DNA from: Hemerocallis citrina
Lineage: Eukaryota > Streptophyta > Magnoliopsida > Asparagales > Asphodelaceae
Direction of reading: 5' to 3'
DNA: 64,000 nt
NCBI GenBank assembly: GCA_017893485.1
Contig: CM030362.1
Location: 31,662,089 to 31,726,088 of the forward strand
Positions 45,469 to 56,785 of the stretch are shown here, in pieces. Position 1 is the first letter of the stretch; each line of letters starts with the position of its first letter. The translations under genes were made by a program, and so were the position numbers. The notes under the pieces are model-generated. The model saw only the letters and a program-made list of their open reading frames with translations, did no database searches and was not told the origin of the DNA.

Positions 45469-48400
45469 TCTATCATGGAACATTAGGGGACTCCATTGCC
45501 CCATAAAACAAAAGGCTATCTTCGACCTTATTTCTAATTCTCATTGTGACATTATTTCCATTCAAGAATCGAAACTTGAATTCCCCTCCCCCTCTATCCT
45601 TCGATCCATTGGAGGAACATTAATATCTAAATGGATCGCGCTGGATGCAGTTGGATCAAGGGGAGGTATCCTCCTCGGGTTCAAAGAGTCCGTATTCTCG
45701 ATTATATCTATCAAGCATCTCAACTTTTTCCTTATTGTCCAATTACTCTGGGAACCGTTTAACTGTGACATTACGGTGATCTCGGTCTACGGACCATCAT
45801 CTTCAGAAGGACGTCCTCTGTTTTGGAACGAATTCCAATCTCTGATCCCTTTTTCTAATGGTCTCTGTATCTTCTGTGGTGACTTTAACATCACTAGATT
45901 CGCGTCCAAAAGATCGAACGCATCGCATCCGATGCACCTTTCTACCAAGTTCAATGACTGCATCCGTTTGATGCATTTAACTGACATTCCCCTAGCAGGT
46001 AGATCTTTCACGTGGTCGAACCTTCGTCTATCCCCGACGATGGCCAAACTCGATCGGTTCTTGGTTTCCCAAACTTGGATTAACAAATTTCACAATTCTT
46101 TTGCTAAGGTATTACCTAACCCCTCCTCCGACCACGCTCCTATTGCGCTATACTCTAACTTCCCCTTCCCTCGTGCTCACAAATTCAAATTTGAAAAATT
46201 TTGGTTACAAGACCAATGTTTTATCAACATGATCACGGATTGTTTATCTGCAGTTACCGGCTCTACCGGACTAGGTAGTATTCTCCTCAAACTCCACGCG
46301 ATTAAATTTGGTTGTAAGATTTGGAGGAACGAAAGACAGTTCAATACCAACTTCCTTAAAAACTTTTTCTTGTCTTCAATTGAATCCATTGATAAATTGG
46401 AAGAGATAGGTCCCATCTCTGAAGCTCTAGTCAATGAACGACGTTCTTGTAAACGGGAATATTCCGATCTTCTCTACCAAGATCATCTGAAATGGGCTCA
46501 AAGAGCCAGATTTCGATGGCTCAAAGAAGGAGATTGTAATACCGCTTTCTTCCATAACTTCGCCTCTCACAGGCAACATTGTAACCATATCTCTTCGATC
46601 AGTGATAACGGGATCGAGTTCTCCTCTGATAACGACATCCATCGTTCCTTCCTTACCTTCTATAAAAATCTCATTGGAGCACCCAAGATTAGAAAAATTA
46701 GCCTTGATTGGAACCACCTCTACGGTGATCAAGCCCACGACCTCTCTTCGTTGGAATCCCCCTTTACTATAGAAGAAATTAAATCGGCAGTCTTTGCTTT
46801 AAAAAGCGAGGCCGCGCCAGGACCGGACGGATTTCCTGACTTTTTTTTTCCAAAAGTTCTGGACTTGGCTTAAAGACGATCTCTTCCGTATGTTCTCCGA
46901 ACTTCATCAAGGATCTTTCTCCTTTGATCGCATTAATTATGCGCACATTGTTCTCATCCCAAAAATGATGGGAGCTAACTCAGTGACTAATTCTAGGCCC
47001 ATCAGTCTGATCAACACCACATTCAAAATCATAATGAAGGTCCTTTCTTCTAGACTCAGAGAAGTAATTCCCCCTCTCATTGATCCAGTCCAATCGGGGT
47101 TCATTAAGGATCGGTTCATTCTCGATAGTGTGGCTTCGGCCCAAGAGGTCATCTCCCATTGTCATAAATCTAACTCGGAAGGTATTCTCATTAAACTTGA
47201 CTTCCAAAAAGCTTACGATAACGTTAGTTGGGAGTTTCTATTAGATATTCTTTTTCATAGAGGTTTTGGTCCCAAGTGGATTAGGTGGATCGCTTCCAGC
47301 CTGTCTACGGGTACTTCATCGATTTTCCTCAATAGTTCCGAAGGCCACAAATTTAAAATCAAATGTGGGCTCCGGCAGGGAGACCCTCTCTCTTCCCTCC
47401 TTTTCTCTCTAGTGGCAGATGTGTTTAGTAAACTCCTGCGCAACGCTTGGGAGGCCCAGGTCATTGAAGGTCTGGGCAACTCTCACGGTTTCCAAGGGGT
47501 GTTGAACCTACAATACGCCGACGATACTATCATTTTTGCCAAGCCGAATTCTTCGTCACTTCGAAATTTGAAACTTCTTCTCTATTGTTTTGAATTAGCA
47601 TCAGGACTTTCTATCAATTTTCAAAAGTCCTCCATTCTTTGGTTAGGGGGATCCTCTAACAGGCAAAATGAAATATCAAACTTCTTTAACTGCCCTATAG
47701 CCTCGTTTCCCATCACATATTTGGGTACTCCCCTGAGGTAGGGTAAGCTGCATAAAGCGGATTGGATTCCCATGATTGATAAAATTGAATCCAGACTGTC
47801 AGTTTGGTCAGGGAAACTTCTGTCTCGTGGAGGTAGGCTGATTCTCCTCAATTCAGTTCTATCCTCGATCCCTCTTTATATGTTGTCTTTCTATTTTGCT
47901 CCTTCGTGGGTCATCAAGAGAATCGATCAGATCAGAAGTAATTACTTCTGGTCAGGATCATCTATCCACAAGCCAGGATCTCACCTGTGCAACTGGAAAT
48001 TGATTTGCTCGTCCAAAGAAGCTGGAGGCTTAGGAGTCCTGAACCTCAGGCACCAAAACCTGGCTCTCCTTGGTAAATGGATTTGGAGATTCCTTAAAAT
48101 GGAGGACATCCCATGCTTCGATAGTATCAAATTCAGGTGCTTTCTCGTAAATCAGTGGTGGAGTTTCCCCCTTTCTTGTCACCGTAACTCTTCCCATTTT
48201 TGGAAAGGGGTTTGGAAAGCTTCGGAGGCCTTCCACTGTGGGTTAGCCCACTCCTATTCCGATGGATCTAGGACCAAATTCTGGACTGACCTCTGGATTG
48301 GTAACACTAAACTAGCGTCGGCTTATCCGGCTCTATTCCGTCTAGCTTCAAATCCACTGTCATCAGTAGCAGAAACTTTCAATTCTTCCAACCTTAATGG

Positions 48401-49106
48401 ACAATGGTCTATTTCATTCTCGTCAGACCTCCCTCCCTCTTTACTATCTGCTTATAACGAACTTATTCATTCCCTTACTAATTTTGAGTGGAAAGATAAG
48501 GAAGACGTTTATTGGCGATGGACCGGTTCAGGTACTTTCTCAGTTAAATCTCTCTACCATTTTCTTAATTTCAGAGGCACTACCTTTCCTTTCACCAACC
48601 TCGTTTGGAAATCCTGCGCTCCCCTAAAAGTCAAAATTCTGTCTTGGCTCGCGCTCAACAACAAACTTCTTACTGTTGAGAATCTCAACAAGAGGAATTT
48701 AGCTTGGGGCCAATTATGTCCTCTTTGTGCATCCGAACCTGAAAATGTGAATCACCTTTTCACCAGTTGTGAATTTGTTCTACCTATATGGAAGATTTCG
48801 GCTCTTGCTTGGGAAGTACCTGCCACCCCTCTTAATCTTTCAGGTGTCGGATTCTGTATCCCTTCTAATAGCAACTACCACAAATCGTGGTATCTATCGT
48901 TTCAAATCATTGTGAGGGTTACATGGAAGGAAAGGAATAAAAGGATCTTCCGCCACACTTCCTCATCCTCTCGTTCCATTATTGACGAGTTTTTATTTCT
49001 CTTCGATTTTTGGTCTTCTACTTTAAATTCAGATGCCAAAGATTCTCTTAGAATTGATAGACTGGAGTCTGCACATCAAAGCCTTCGTACTCTCAATGCG
49101 CTTTAA
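45452..49106 (+). pseudogene. LINE ORF2 (endonuclease, RT, C-terminal finger), nearly intact
   Basis: Start ATG at 45452 or 45461 overlaps the ORF1 stop. The AP-endonuclease domain shows LSWNIRGL, IQESKLE, CGDFNITR and SDHAPIAL. RT shows RPISLINTTFKIIMKVLSSR, KLDFQKAYDNVSWEF, GLRQGDPLSSLLFSL and the catalytic LQYADDTIIF. The C-terminal part shows FSVKSLYHFLN and WGQLCPLCASEPENVNHLFT (zf-RVT). Two lesions: a frame change in or next to a run of nine T (46841-46849), and a TAG at 47739-47741. Apart from these the reading is complete to TAA 49104, about 1,217 codons. Confidence 0.9.
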
Positions 49107-50253
49107 GCCGTTCTTTGGCGTTTTTTAACAGGTTTTATTGTGTATGATGGTCGTTTTATTCCTTTATAACTGATTCCATTTTGGTAGCTTTGTTCTCTTC
49201 ACCTTTTGGTATTAGCTCCATCTTTTTCTGATGCTTTTCTTTTCGCTTGATGGATGCAGGGATGAAGTTTTTGGTGGTCCTTCTGTTTTGGTTTTTGTTG
49301 TGCCAGTATAATTGGCCTGTTAGGTGGAGTTTTGTTGGTTTAAGCCCTCTGGCTTTGGGCACAATCTCCCCCTACTTTTAATCTATAACTTCTATCCAGG
49401 TTGTCACTCTTTTTTGCTCCCTTGGTTGGAGTCGATGTTCATGGCGGTGATGGTGACGACTTTATCTGGAAGGTTCTGGGTTATCTACTTACGAGTAGAT
49501 TATTCCTCTTTTGTACTAATACTGTTTTCATATGTATATGTATGCATCCTTCACTATTTCAGTTCTTTTGGATTTGTCTGATTGGGGTTTGTTAGTTGTG
49601 TTAGTTGGCTGAACAAGGCAGTATCTCTCTCTCCAGTTTTCGCCCTTGGAGCTTTTAGCTCCCTCTCTGATCTTGCTTTCTGGCTTTAATTATGTGTGTT
49701 ATCTCCAGTATCTCTATGGTTATTACCTTTTTGATGAGGGATATCATCATCATCTTTGAGTTTAGCCCTGTGTAGGTTGTTTCTTTTCGGGCGGTCCAAT
49801 TATCTTCCTCTCTTGCAAAGGAGAGTGCGGCATTTACTGCAGCTATAGTCTGCAGCGAGTGAGTGCTTAATTGCTGCTCGGGCATCTCATTGTGTGCAGA
49901 TGACTTCCTCCCCCGCTGTTGAGGCTTGGGGCTCTTTTGCTTTATCATCTATGGCTAGAGAGGACCCCGACTGTTGCGACTAGCTAGTTGGAGATCTCCT
50001 CCCAAGGGCCTTGTCCGTAGCTCTGACGGTGCTCGTTCCCTCTTCTTTGTTGCTGATCATTCGATTAGGAGGATGTAATTTTTATTATCTTGTCTGTTTA
50101 GTTATTTTCGGGAATGATTCTTTCCCCTAAGGATGTTGTTGTTTAATTTCTGCTTTGTGTCGTTTTACTGCTTGTAAAACTATCATTGTACTTTACCTCC
50201 TTTTATTTAATCTACTGATGGCTGGAGTCATTTGACTCTATCCGTATCATCAA
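49107..50253 (+). other. LINE 3' untranslated region
   Basis: About 1.15 kb, T-rich on the plus strand, with no convincing ORF. Ends GACTCTATCCGTATCATC then a short A-run merging with the target duplication. Confidence 0.7.
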
Positions 50254-50306
50254 AAAAATGGTATAATTTAGAATTGTACATATTAGAATACGATAATCAT
50301 AGTAGA

Positions 50307-50398
50307 TCTCTACTATTTTAATGGGAGAGTTGGGATTGTATACAAACAAATTCTAATTTTGTAACTGAATAAACCCGTGCAATATACGGGTAAACTAA
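50307..50398 (+). mobile_element. Possible Helitron fragment
   Basis: Starts TCTCTACTATTTTAATGGGA as in the other copies here and reaches a hairpin CCCGTGCAATATACGGG followed by CTAA (a CTRR end). Very short at 92 bp, so it may be a deletion derivative. Confidence 0.4.
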
Positions 50399-50525
50399 AT
50401 TCACCAAAATACCCGTTTGATGCACGTGCAGCTCCTAAAAAAAGGATATTTTAGCAAATACCCCGTTTAAAATGTGAAAACTAGCATATACCCCCACTAT
50501 TTTTGAAAACTAAGAAATACCCCTA

Positions 50526-50712
50526 TCTCTAATATTATAATGGGAGAAGGTCTTAGTGTCATTTGTAAATATTTTGTCAATCTACCCATCCGTGCAATAC
50601 ACGTGCATAACTATTATAAAGGAGGTTCTAAGTTCAAATCCAGATTATGTTTAAAATTTTATTTTAAAAAACTATATTTATTAAAATGTGTATTGCACGT
50701 GTAAATTACTAG
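50526..50712 (+). mobile_element. Miniature Helitron 1
   Basis: Inserted A|T: 5' TCTCTAATATTATAATGGGA, 3' hairpin GTGTATTGCACGTG then TTACTAG|T. The middle holds a second hairpin CGTGCAATACACGTG and AAAGGAGGTTCTAAGTTC, resembling a tRNA T arm. 187 bp. Confidence 0.75.
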
Positions 50713-50990
50713 TATAAATAGTTTATGAGTTTGTTGGACCACTTTCTCAATTTTATTTACTTAAAAATAATTTCAGCGTCTATTTTTAGAGGAATGATGT
50801 ATAGTAATTAATGCAATCCTCCTATTATTTTAAAGAATAAGAGGGGATATGAATCCGTTGAAATTTGGGCCTAAATTGTTGAATGAATTTTAATTACGAG
50901 AAAAAAGTACAATTGGTATAATTTGAAGAACTAAATCGTAAATACTTATTAATTGAACTATGAAATTGCAAAAATATCTTTTAATTTAGG
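50713..50990. other. No gene seen
   Basis: AT-rich spacer between a Helitron and a MITE. Confidence 0.5.
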
Positions 50991-51162
50991 AGTAATGTTT
51001 CATCCAATACCAATTTCACTACCATTCTCTTCACTACCTTAGGTGCCACATTCCTATTGGAGAGTTCTCTCACCTACTCTATCTTCTTCCACATATTGGA
51101 GTGTGCCACCTAAGATAGTGAAGAAAAATATAGTAAAATTGATAGTGAATGTAGCATTACTC
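50991..51162. mobile_element. MITE, AGTAATGCTACA family, copy 2
   Basis: Ends AGTAATGTTTCATCC and TGTAGCATTACT. Internal inverted segments TTCACTACCTTAGGTGCCAC and GTGCCACCTAAGATAGTGAA. Same family as 10755-10909. Confidence 0.7.
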
Positions 51163-51214
51163 TTTGTTAACTGTACTACACGAGTACACGTATAAGGCTT
51201 GAGTATAGCATAGT

Positions 51215-51310
51215 TAATAAAGTCCAATAGGCTAAAATAAATTAAATGTCAAGCAAAGATCATAAGCTAAATTTACCCTAATAAAATTTAAAAGAGTTTA
51301 AAAACAACAA
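51215..51310. repeat. Partial copy of the 1436-1700 repeat
   Basis: AATAAAGTCCAATAGGCTA and AAGCTAAATTTACCCTAAT are recognisable, though more diverged than the 1436 and 10442 copies. Confidence 0.45.
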
Positions 51311-51515
51311 AATTAAAAATGGTAAATTTCACTAAACCCTATTCAGCATTCATCAATTTGCAGATAATCCTGCCCAATTTTGTTTTTGGGTTCACATTAC
51401 TGTAGGCTAAAAGTTTTTTGGTTCACCCTACAATGTCCAAAATCTCTATAAATTAGTCTTTTGGGTTTTTTTTTTAATGTATTTAAACTAAAATACCTCT
51501 AATTGGTTAATTAGA

Positions 51516-51852
51516 CTAATAATATGCAAGTGCAATGCATGTTCTAATTAATTTTTTTAATATAGTAAATAATAAGACGTAATCTGGCATCGAACCTGAG
51601 ACCTCCCTTTACTCATCACATACTCTTTACAAATTTTTTCTAGTGGCACAAACTTTTATTTTATATGAGTAACACTTTTGTAAATAATTATGTCGTAAAT
51701 AAATTTGAATTTTGAGGGTATTATGGTAACTAACAACAGTTGAGTAAATGAATTGTTAATCTAACTCCCACTTAAAAATGAATGGTTTAAATGTCTACAA
51801 ATTACAGGTTGTCTACAAATGACAACCCCAACTTTTCCATTACAAAATTAGA
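51516..51852 (-). mobile_element. Miniature Helitron 2
   Basis: On the minus strand it starts TCTAATTTTGTAATGG and ends ATGCATTGCACTTGC...TTAG (the CTRR end is degenerate). Contains AGGTCTCAGGTTCGATGCC, a T-arm/B-box-like segment. Confidence 0.6.
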
Positions 51853-51853
51853 G

Positions 51854-52256
51854 CTAGTATAATGTACGTGCGATGCACGGCTACAAAAAATATAAATAGA
51901 TAGGAGGCGCGATCAATCTAAAAAAAATTTTGGGAGAGAGAGGGAGTTTCGGGAGAGATGAAGATGATGGTGGGTTTTTTATTTATATAAATAATTTATT
52001 GAAGTTTAATTAGGTTGAGGGTGAGATTAGTAGAATTAGTTAGGTTAGGGTTAAATCTAATTGTGTGTTGTAGATTTAATTGAGACATTTAGTTAGATTA
52101 GGGTTAGATATAATCTAATTGTGTGGTGTAAATTTAATTGAAGTTGAAATATAAAAATCACATATTTCTAATTGTGTGGTGTAGATTTATTTGATGTTGA
52201 ATGCATACAAATCACAGGTTGTTTACAAATGACAACTCTCCCATTATAATATATAT
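51854..52256 (-). mobile_element. Miniature Helitron 3
   Basis: Minus-strand 3' end CCGTGCATCGCACG...TACTAG abuts Helitron 2. The 5' end is degenerate within TATATATATTATAATGGGAG. Confidence 0.5.
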
Positions 52257-52259
52257 ATA

Positions 52260-52458
52260 CTAGTAATTTACACGTGCGATGCACGTTTTAATAATATCAA
52301 AAAATAAAAATAAAAACTCTGACGTATGGAGGATTTGAATCGGAAACCTCCTTTATATTAGTTATCTCCTTTATAGTAGTTATGTGCGTGCGTTGCACAT
52401 GTTGGTAGAATGACAAAATGACAAATAACACTAAGCCTTTTCCCATTATAATAATAGA
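52260..52458 (-). mobile_element. Miniature Helitron 4
   Basis: Minus strand starts TCTATTATTATAATGGGA and ends CGTGCATCGCACGTGTAAAT then TACTAG. Contains AAAGGAGGTTTCCGATTC, like copy 1. Internal second hairpin GTGCAACGCACG. Confidence 0.7.
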
Positions 52459-52459
52459 T

Positions 52460-52499
<40 letters not shown>
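52456..52499. repeat. (TA)n microsatellite
   Basis: About 20 TA units bordering Helitron 4. Confidence 0.9.
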
Positions 52500-52503
<4 letters not shown>

Positions 52504-52664
52504 AAATCCTACAAAACTTTATAAAAGTAAAATGGTAATTTTATGCGAAAACTCCTACTGAACGTTAGAAAGGTTAAATTGTATCTATGACAAAATTAAC
52601 GGTGTCAGTCATGAGTAGGATGAACCGCAACCACTTTTAGAGGACAATCCGCCAAAAAAAGAAC

Positions 52665-53566
52665 GAAAATTTTGCCGTACTACCCCACTTTTTGAAAATA
52701 TTTGGCGCTCTGCCCCACTTCTGAAAACAATTTGCGATATGCCCTTGTTTAGGACACGTCAGCAAGAAATGTTATTGGGAAAAACGGCATAGGTTATTTC
52801 GATGCCGTTCTTCCCAATAACGACATCTGTTTTTGAAAAAAAAGTGTCATGCCGTCATTTGGAATAACGGCATAGGTTGTTTTGTTTTTCGACAGCTTGT
52901 AGTCTCCAATTAGAGAAAAAATTGCAAGTGTGAAAACCTTATAACATATGCCGTTATTTCAAATAAGGCATTCTCAATACTGATGCCGTTATTTGGAATA
53001 ACAGCATCAGTTATAAATTTTCTTTTATAAAAAAGTAACTTATTATATATAACTTATTCGTTAGAGAGGATGAATAATAAGTTACTTTTTTATAAAAAAA
53101 ATTAACTTATTATTCATTCCAAGAACGTTGATTTTGGGGGGGGGGGTAGATCAGATCTGTTCTGAAAAAGAAGGGAGGAAGAAGATGCCGTACGGAAAAA
53201 AAGGAGTAGGGTAGCTTCCTGAAGGGAGAGACGGGCGAGAAGAGAGTGAAGGAGGTGTCGCCGATAGTGAGGGAGACCAGATCTGGGATGGGAAAATCCG
53301 GAGGAAGAAGACAACGAACGGGAGGAAAAGAGATGGAAGGGCTCGTGAGTGATGTGAGAAGAGAGGGTGGAGTGGTTTTCGAAAAAGAGGGGGTATCAGT
53401 ATTCTGAATAGTGTTTGGAAAAAATACTCAAAACAAACGCCAACTCAGGATAGTGTTTTCAGGAAAAAAAAAATAAAAAAAAAATAAAAAAAAAATAAAA
53501 AATAAAAAATTGAAACAAACGCAGCCTAAATATTTTAAAAAAGTGGGGTAGTACGGCAAAATCTTC
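52665..53566. mobile_element. MITE with GAARATTTTGCCGTACTACC ends
   Basis: Ends GAAAATTTTGCCGTACTACC and GGTAGTACGGCAAAATCTTC are inverted, and AAAAGTGGGG-type sequence extends the match. No duplication could be identified. Inside, 52800-53010 carries four palindromic cassettes of the type ATGCCGTTATTT..AATAACGGCAT. The right half is purine-rich with short ORFs only. Confidence 0.65.
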
Positions 53567-53697
53567 TCTAGAAGATTTATACCTGCCACATTTATTATGA
53601 ATCAATTAAATAACATGCATCCGTGATTCACACTATAGTTGTTGACCAGGACTAATTTCAAAATGAAATCCCATTCATTCCTACCGGCTGAAACTCA

Positions 53698-53707
53698 CTA
53701 TATATAC
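53698..53707 (+). promoter_or_regulatory. TATA box of the BAHD gene
   Basis: CTATATATAC lies 107 bp before the ATG at 53814, giving a predicted 5' UTR of about 75-80 nt if transcription starts about 30 bp downstream. Confidence 0.55.
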
Positions 53708-53813
53708 AACTCACTTGAGAACCTAGTGATCACAAACTAAAAGCTTAATACGATATTACATCCCAAAAAAAATCTTAATACGAGAACTAATCCTAGACTA
53801 GCAAATAGAAGAT

Positions 53814-55594
53814 ATGGGAGCTTTCATCCAAGACCTGAATCTCACAATTGAGTCTTCCACCTTAATTCAGCCATTAGAACCAACTGAGAGGAGGACAATG
53901 TTCCTCACCGACATTGACCAGTCATTCAACTTCAATGTCAAGGTGGTTCTGTTCTTCTCCGCTCCTAACGAGCCTCTTCAATCGGTTTTCGAAAAGTGGC
54001 AACTATGTCTCGCGAAACTGCTTGTGCCATATGATTTTCTAGCAGGGAGGTTGAGGATCGACGTAGAAAGCGGGAGGCTTGAGATTGACTGTAATAAAGA
54101 TGGAGCGAGCTTTGTGGTGGCCTCAACTGACCTCTTCTTGGAGGACATTGGCGAGCTGGGTCTTAATAACCCAACAATGAAAAAGTTGATTCCGATGCCA
54201 GAGTTGGAGGACAAGCTAAAAGATCAACCTCTATTAGCCTTTCAGGTAACCAATAAAGCTAAGTTGTAGAAAAATGTTGGATGTACGAGTATATTCTCCA
54301 TATATGAATAATATTATATGTAATATTATTTTACAAGTAATATGTGTGTCATACATACGTACTAATTTTATAGATATCGGACAGAGATTGAGTGGGTTGA
54401 GAACCCACTATCCAAATCAATATTTATCCTATGAATATTAGAATACCCAGAATACATGTAATAAATATCTCAAGCACCTTTATTTAGAATATCAACTCTA
54501 ATTATATCTCTTCTTATTATACATCACAATCTTCAACAAAAAAAATACCATAACCTTTCACAGTTTTTAAGTATATTATTTTTCACAAAATTTGTAATTA
54601 CGATAATCTTCTTTTTGGTGATTAATAAGAAGTTGAAACTATTATATTTTCTTTGTAGGTAACATGTTTCAAGTGTGGAAGCTATGCAATTGGTTTCTCC
54701 ATAAACCATACCACCTTGGACGGCACAGGCTCCCGGCAGTTCTTCCTAAACCTTTCCTCCACCTCTTTCGGCGAACCTCATCTATCCATCCCACCCTTTA
54801 CCGACCGGAGCATGCTAGCCGCTCGATCTCCTCCATATGTCTCTTTCCCTAACCCTCACCTCACTGCATTAGGTGGCATAGAGAGATTGCCTTTTTCAAC
54901 CACTCCCATACAAAATCTTAATAATTATAATAATAAGGCTGCCCTACAATTCAGGGAGTTCACCTTGAATGCTATGCAGATCTCTTTCCTAAAAGACAAG
55001 GCAAGAAATTTACTGGATGGCGGTGTAAGTTCAAAATCAGTTATAACTACTTTTAATGTTGTAACAGCTCATATTTGGAGATCCAAGGCATTGGCTACTA
55101 CAGAATTAGGTAATTTTGATAAACCTTCAAGGCTCATTTATCCAGTGGATATGAGGAGGATGCCGCTCTCACCGTTCCCGCCATCCTACCCCGGGAACGG
55201 GATTCTGCCTGCATATGCGAGTGCAACGTGTCTGGATCTGGAGGTAGGGCCGTTCTCTCGGATTGTTCAGATGGTAGCGGAAGGAGCAGAGAGGATTAAC
55301 GATGATGATCAGTATGTTGAATATATGATAGACTCAGAGATGGGGAAAGGGTACCCTATAGGCGACGTGTTTGTGACTTCGTGGAGGAGGATGGCGTTTG
55401 AAGAGGTGGAGTTCGGGTGGGGGAAGCCGACATACATGTGTTTCTTTCCGTTGATGGGATCGGAGATGATCGTAGTGTCTTCCGGGGTCGAGAAGGGCTC
55501 AATTACTGCATTGGTTGGGCTCCCTGATAAGTGCATGCAAAAGTTTCATCATCAATTCTACATGCCGTTCGTTGCTCAACCACCTCGTGTTTAA
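53814..55594 (+). CDS. BAHD acyltransferase (two exons, 455 aa)
   Basis: Exon 1 is 53814-54245, intron 54246-54658 (TTTCAG|GTAACC ... TTTGTAG|GTAACA), exon 2 is 54659-55594, phase 0. BAHD enzymes are cytosolic and transfer acyl groups from CoA thioesters to alcohols or amines. The catalytic HxxxD is H161-TTL-D165 followed by G. The structural DFGWG motif reads EFGWGKP at about 395-401, with Glu for Asp. Length fits the 430-460 norm, and the N-terminus (TERRTMFLTDIDQSFNFNVK) is well formed. Overall look is nearest to the GLAUCE/hydroxycinnamoyl-transferase-like side of the family, but the substrate cannot be told. It is the only intact host-type gene in the window. Start chosen as the first ATG after the TATA box. 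Confidence 0.88.
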
Positions 55595-55780
55595 AAAATG
55601 ACTTTTTGTGACATATCTTGCAAGATTTAATTTCCTTAAAAAAGTTGCATGATATGTTGCAAGAGTCATTTTTAAATTAATTGAAGTCAATTAAATATAT
55701 ATTTTGTAACCTGTTAGAATTGTGATGAGTTAGTGTGGTGGTGTATTTGTAACTCTCCTTTAATTAATAATTTAGGAGTT

Positions 55781-56090
55781 GCATTGAGTTCTTATATAAA
55801 CTCTTCTATGATCGATCGATGTAGCAAGATGATTAATAAAATTCTCCAGCCTGTTTTTTGTTTTAATCTCTCTTCCAATTTTATACTATATACGTACCTT
55901 AATATTTGGATATATTGTGTTGGGTTGATACTGTTGCATTGAGTTCTTATATAAACTCTTCTATGATCGATCGATGTAGCAAGATGATTAATAAAATTCT
56001 CCAGCCTGTTTTTTGTTTTAATCTCTCTTCCAATTTTATACTATATACGTACCTTAATATTTGGATATATTGTGTTGGGTTGATACTGTT
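55781..56090 (+). repeat. 155-bp tandem duplication downstream of the BAHD gene
   Basis: Two nearly identical copies, 55781-55935 and 55936-56090, each from GCATTGAGTTCTTATATAAA to GTTGGGTTGATACTGTT. Being almost identical, the duplication is recent. Confidence 0.93.
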
Positions 56091-56165
56091 AAAATTTAAA
56101 CATGCCTGAAACAGGGTCAGATTTGCTTCCAGAAACCAAAACGAAAGACCAGCATACTCCAGATG

Positions 56166-56785
56166 TGTAACGCTCCGGGTCCGGCTCAGCTGTGCACGCG
56201 GTACACGTGCGCACACACGAAAGAACGGACACAAAACTCTAGCCATTCTTTTCTTTATTTAACCATCCATTCTTTTCTTTATTTATTATATATATATATT
56301 ATCAGGCGTACATCTTGCACACACTCGGTGTCGAAAGTCCGCTCTGATACCATTTGTAACGCCCTAAGCCCGGCTCAGCTGCGCATGCGGCTACACGTGC
56401 GCACACGCGAAAGAACGGACACAAAACTTTAGCCGCGCCCACCACAGGCACCATCAAAAAGTGGGTTAACCCTTAGGTGAACCTTTTTCACTTGGAAACC
56501 TATATAAACACACACATTCACTTGCACATCCGATATGGGATCTTCACTCCCATGGTCAACCCGGTCAACCTAGACCAAACCAGCACATACACATGGCTGC
56601 CTTTCTTTCATTCATTTATTACATACATATGGTCAACCGGTCAACACCATCTCACACACTTTCCTTCTTTCTATTCCTTCCACGTCACCTACCATCCATC
56701 CATTCTTTTCTTTATTTATTATATATATATATATTATTATTATTATATATCTCTATATAATATTATATATATACCGGGTATTACA
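56166..56785 (-). mobile_element. TRIM-like miniature LTR element (TSD AGATG)
   Basis: AGATG flanks both ends (56161-56165, 56786-56790). On the minus strand a 431-bp 5' LTR (56785-56355) runs from TGTAATACCCGG to GGGCGTTACA. It is followed by a Met-tRNA primer site and about 40 bp of interior, then a shortened 3' LTR ending GGAGCGTTACA at 56166. There is no room for proteins, so it depends on another element. LTR ends relate to the solo LTR at 23405/33204. Confidence 0.75.
56341..56352 (-). other. Primer binding site of the TRIM-like element
   Basis: Plus strand GCTCTGATACCA, that is TGGTATCAGAGC on the minus strand, 2 bp from the LTR end. Confidence 0.8.

Larger units (their letters stand above)
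39389..50253 (+). mobile_element. L1-type LINE, about 8 kb without its insertion (14-bp TSD)
   Basis: The string AAAAATGGTATAAT at 39375-39388 recurs at 50254-50267, right after the 3' end ATCCGTATCATC. This fits a LINE target duplication with a short A-tail. Inside are ORF1 with two CCHC knuckles and ORF2 with endonuclease, RT and a C-terminal finger region. The 5' UTR is split at 39495/42379 by an LTR element. Decay is light: a few frameshifts in ORF1, one homopolymer shift and one stop in ORF2. The part of the TSD overlapping the A-tail is uncertain. Confidence 0.85.

Noticed and set aside
54246..54290. Early stop in the BAHD gene suggesting a pseudogene
   Set aside because: The stop lies in a 413-bp GT-AG intron; the exons join in frame with conserved motifs on both sides.
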